Shown here in pieces: positions 62,347 to 64,000 of a stretch of DNA of 64,000 nucleotides. Under the pieces are notes generated by a model. That model was not told where the DNA came from, did no database searches, and was given only the letters and a program-made list of their open reading frames with translations. The stretch spans positions 130,145-194,144 of the IMG/VR virus record IMGVR_UViG_3300042402_002564; one strand, written 5' to 3'. How positions within the stretch are numbered: the stretch's first letter is position 1; the number at the start of each line of letters is the position of its first letter. This DNA comes from a virus. Both the position numbers and the translations under genes were made by a program.

Positions 62347-62700
62347 ATGTCTATTAAATTGGTAGTAGTAAAAACAGGTGAGCAAATTATTGCAAAAATT
62401 GAAGAAATGATTCTTGATGATAGAGTTGTTGGATATTTTTTAATAAAACCGTGTGTAGTAAAAATAGAAGACCTGAATCTTAATAAGGATACTGGAGGTG
62501 CATCTTTTGATATTAAATTGACACCTTGGATACCTTTAGGTAAAGGAATTAGATTTCCAGTTCCTACTGACTGGGTTGTTACAATTTCTGAACCAGTAGA
62601 TGAATTAAAATTAATGTATCAGACTGATATTTTAAGAACTACTGAAGAAATTGAAGAGCAAAATATCGTTTTAAAAGATAATTGTGAGGAATGTCAATAA
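62347..62700 (+). CDS. Sm-like small hypothetical protein, 117 aa
   Basis: Third member of the small beta family: IKLVVVKTGEQIIAKIEEM (3-21), FLIKPCVVKI (about 36-45), IKLTPWIPLG (about 58-67), and DWVVTISEPVDELKLMYQ (about 77-94), ending in a Glu/Cys tail (CEECQ). It begins about 24 nt after the expected start of the early promoter and shares one base with the next gene, so it is the first gene of the unit that makes DNA polymerase. Function unknown; the recurring position next to replication genes suggests a shared task. Confidence 0.75.
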   Translation: MSIKLVVVKTGEQIIAKIEEMILDDRVVGYFLIKPCVVKIEDLNLNKDTGGASFDIKLTPWIPLGKGIRFPVPTDWVVTISEPVDELKLMYQTDILRTTEEIEEQNIVLKDNCEECQ

Positions 62701-62966
62701 TGATTAAATTATTAGTATTTTTAGATAAAACCATCTTAATTACAAAAATAGAAGAATCACCATCTGAACTTGGAGAACCAGATTGCAAATTAATTAATCC
62801 ATTTGAAGTTAAAAAACCTCAAGTTGATGGAATGGCACCAACTTTGGAATCTTGGTTGAGTGGATACACTAAACAGAATGAATTTATGATTCACTCTGAT
62901 AAAATCTTGACTATTGCCGAACCTACTGCTAGACTGATTGAACTATATGAAGAATTGACGAAGTAA
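62700..62966 (+). CDS. Sm-like small hypothetical protein, 88 aa
   Basis: Fourth member of the family, closest to the 49160 product: IKLLVFLDKTILITKIEES (2-20), LINPFEVKKP (about 31-40), LESWLSGYT (about 51-59), KILTIAEPTARLIELYEEL (about 69-87). The ATG at 62700 overlaps the previous stop and has GAGGA ten bases upstream. An alternative ATG at 62691 has poor spacing to the same site. The TAA shares one base with the gp43 ATG, giving translational coupling to DNA polymerase. Confidence 0.75.
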   Translation: MIKLLVFLDKTILITKIEESPSELGEPDCKLINPFEVKKPQVDGMAPTLESWLSGYTKQNEFMIHSDKILTIAEPTARLIELYEELTK

Positions 62967-64000
62967 TGAGGTTTTATACCAACGTTCAGATGGTCGGAGA
63001 TCAATTTCTTGTTCGTGGTTATGAAAATGGAAATCATTTCATGACTCGTGAGAAATTTGCTCCGACTCTTTTTGTGCCTTCAAATAAAAAAACTAATTAT
63101 AAAACTTTAAATGGTGAATATGTAGAAAAAATTCATCCAGGTTTTGTTCGTGATTGTAGGGAGTTTATAAAAAAATATGATGGTGTAGAAGGATTTAAAA
63201 TTTACGGGAATGAGAGATATATCTATCAGTATATTTCCGAAAATTATTCTGAGGATGAAATCAAATTTGATATTAGTAAAATTAAATTAATGACCTTGGA
63301 TATTGAGGTTGCATCAGAAAATGGGTTCCCCGATGTAGAAAATGCTGCAGAAGAAGTTCTTCTCATTACTCTACAAGATTATACAACCAAGGAAATTATT
63401 ACTTGGGGTATGGGACCATTCAAGCATAATCGTAATAAAGTTACTTATCGACAATTTAACAACGAGTATGACCTTTTGAATGATTTTATTCATTGGTGGA
63501 TGGATAATACTCCAGAAGTTGTGACTGGGTGGAATAGTAAACTTTACGATATTCCATATCTTGTTCGTCGCCTAGACCGTGTGCTTGGTGAAAAACTTAT
63601 GAAGAGAATGTCTCCTTGGGGTTTGGTAACTGAGGATGAAGTTTATATTTCTGGTCGTAAAAATATTTCTTATGATATTGGGGGTATCTCGCAGTTAGAC
63701 TATCTTGACCTTTATAAAAAATTCACCTACAAGGCACAGGAATCATACCGACTTGATTATATTGCCGAAGTTGAACTTGGTCAGAAAAAACTAGATCACT
63801 CTGAGTTTGATACGTTCAAGGACTTTTATACTAAAGGTTGGCAGAAGTTTGTAGAATACAACATCATTGACGTAGAACTTGTTGACCGTTTGGAAGACAA
63901 GATGAAATTGATTGAACTTGCACTTACTATGGCATATGACGCCAAAGTAAACTATGAGGATGTATTTTCTCAGGTTAGGATGTGGGACACTATCATTTAC
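62966..64000 (+). CDS. gp43: gp43 DNA polymerase (N-terminal part, runs off the window)
   Basis: Family B replicative DNA polymerase; 345 residues are visible before the window ends. The N-terminal domain (MRFYTNVQMVGDQFLVRGYE) is typical of gp43. The 3'-5' exonuclease is intact: Exo I LDIEVASE with Asp112 and Glu114, Exo II GWNSKLYDIPYL with Asp195, and an Exo III-like FVEYNIIDVELV near 310-321. Proofreading is therefore expected. The polymerase active site lies outside the window. Coupled to the upstream Sm-like gene by a one-base stop/start overlap. Confidence 0.95.
   Translation, partial: MRFYTNVQMVGDQFLVRGYENGNHFMTREKFAPTLFVPSNKKTNYKTLNGEYVEKIHPGFVRDCREFIKKYDGVEGFKIYGNERYIYQYISENYSEDEIKFDISKIKLMTLDIEVASENGFPDVENAAEEVLLITLQDYTTKEIITWGMGPFKHNRNKVTYRQFNNEYDLLNDFIHWWMDNTPEVVTGWNSKLYDIPYLVRRLDRVLGEKLMKRMSPWGLVTEDEVYISGRKNISYDIGGISQLDYLDLYKKFTYKAQESYRLDYIAEVELGQKKLDHSEFDTFKDFYTKGWQKFVEYNIIDVELVDRLEDKMKLIELALTMAYDAKVNYEDVFSQVRMWDTIIY

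Overview
The window is a contiguous piece of the structural and replication core of a T4-like myovirus. It is AT-rich, almost every gene is on the + strand, and stop/start codons often overlap or abut. The gene order (gp25-gp6-giant wedge gene-gp8-DUF4815-gp13-14-15-16-17-18-19-20-21-22-23-gp3-uvsY-uvsW-gp55-gp47-gp46-cobT/cobS-like-gp45-gp44-gp62-regA-hsp20-gp43) together with Hsp20, the CobS-like ATPase and a DUF3110 protein points to a marine T4-like phage. It is probably a cyanophage of Prochlorococcus or Synechococcus; a Pelagibacter myophage is the main alternative. No photosynthesis genes, tRNAs, CRISPR arrays or insertion sequences are visible.

Layout. 1-1033: end of an upstream gene and two small conserved genes. 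1072-24152: baseplate wedge block (gp25, gp6, a 3875-aa YHYH-domain protein in the gp7 position, gp8, a 2502-aa DUF4815 protein). 24154-31689: two small genes, neck and tail completion (gp13, 14, 15) and DNA packaging (gp16, a mosaic 581-aa protein, gp17). 31744-36851: sheath, tube, portal. 36844-40442: the only minus-strand genes, two tandem paralogous B12-binding-type radical SAM proteins inserted between portal and prohead-core genes. 40504-46633: small head proteins, a repeat-bearing fibre or decoration-like protein, the prohead protease gp21, scaffold gp22 and capsid gp23, closed by a strong terminator. 46701-53179: gp3-like protein, recombination genes (uvsY, uvsW, gp47, gp46) and the late sigma factor gp55. 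53248-56796: a metalloprotease/VWA protein with a MoxR-type AAA+ ATPase (cobT/cobS-like). 56853-64000: replication block (gp45, gp44, gp62, RegA, start of gp43) interleaved with DUF3310, a Pyr_excise-like protein, an orphan Dam-type methylase, Sm-like small proteins, Hsp20 and a 60-aa protein with a T4-type capsid-targeting N-terminus.

Regulation. At least eight structural units are preceded by a TATAAATA-like late box, usually 22-29 nt before the ATG. This fits late transcription by gp55, with the gp45 clamp as the known activator in T4. One box is palindromic and lies exactly 24 nt from two divergent start codons, so it looks like a two-way late promoter for the radical SAM pair and the head genes. 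Two sigma70-type promoters with extended -10 elements precede gp55 and the gp43 unit. Five Rho-independent terminators separate units.

Most noteworthy: the inverted radical SAM pair and its symmetrical promoter; capsid-targeting-like N-termini on two small proteins; a GSGY beta module shared by five virion proteins; the protease-VWA/MoxR pair; and a four-member Sm-like family around the replication genes.
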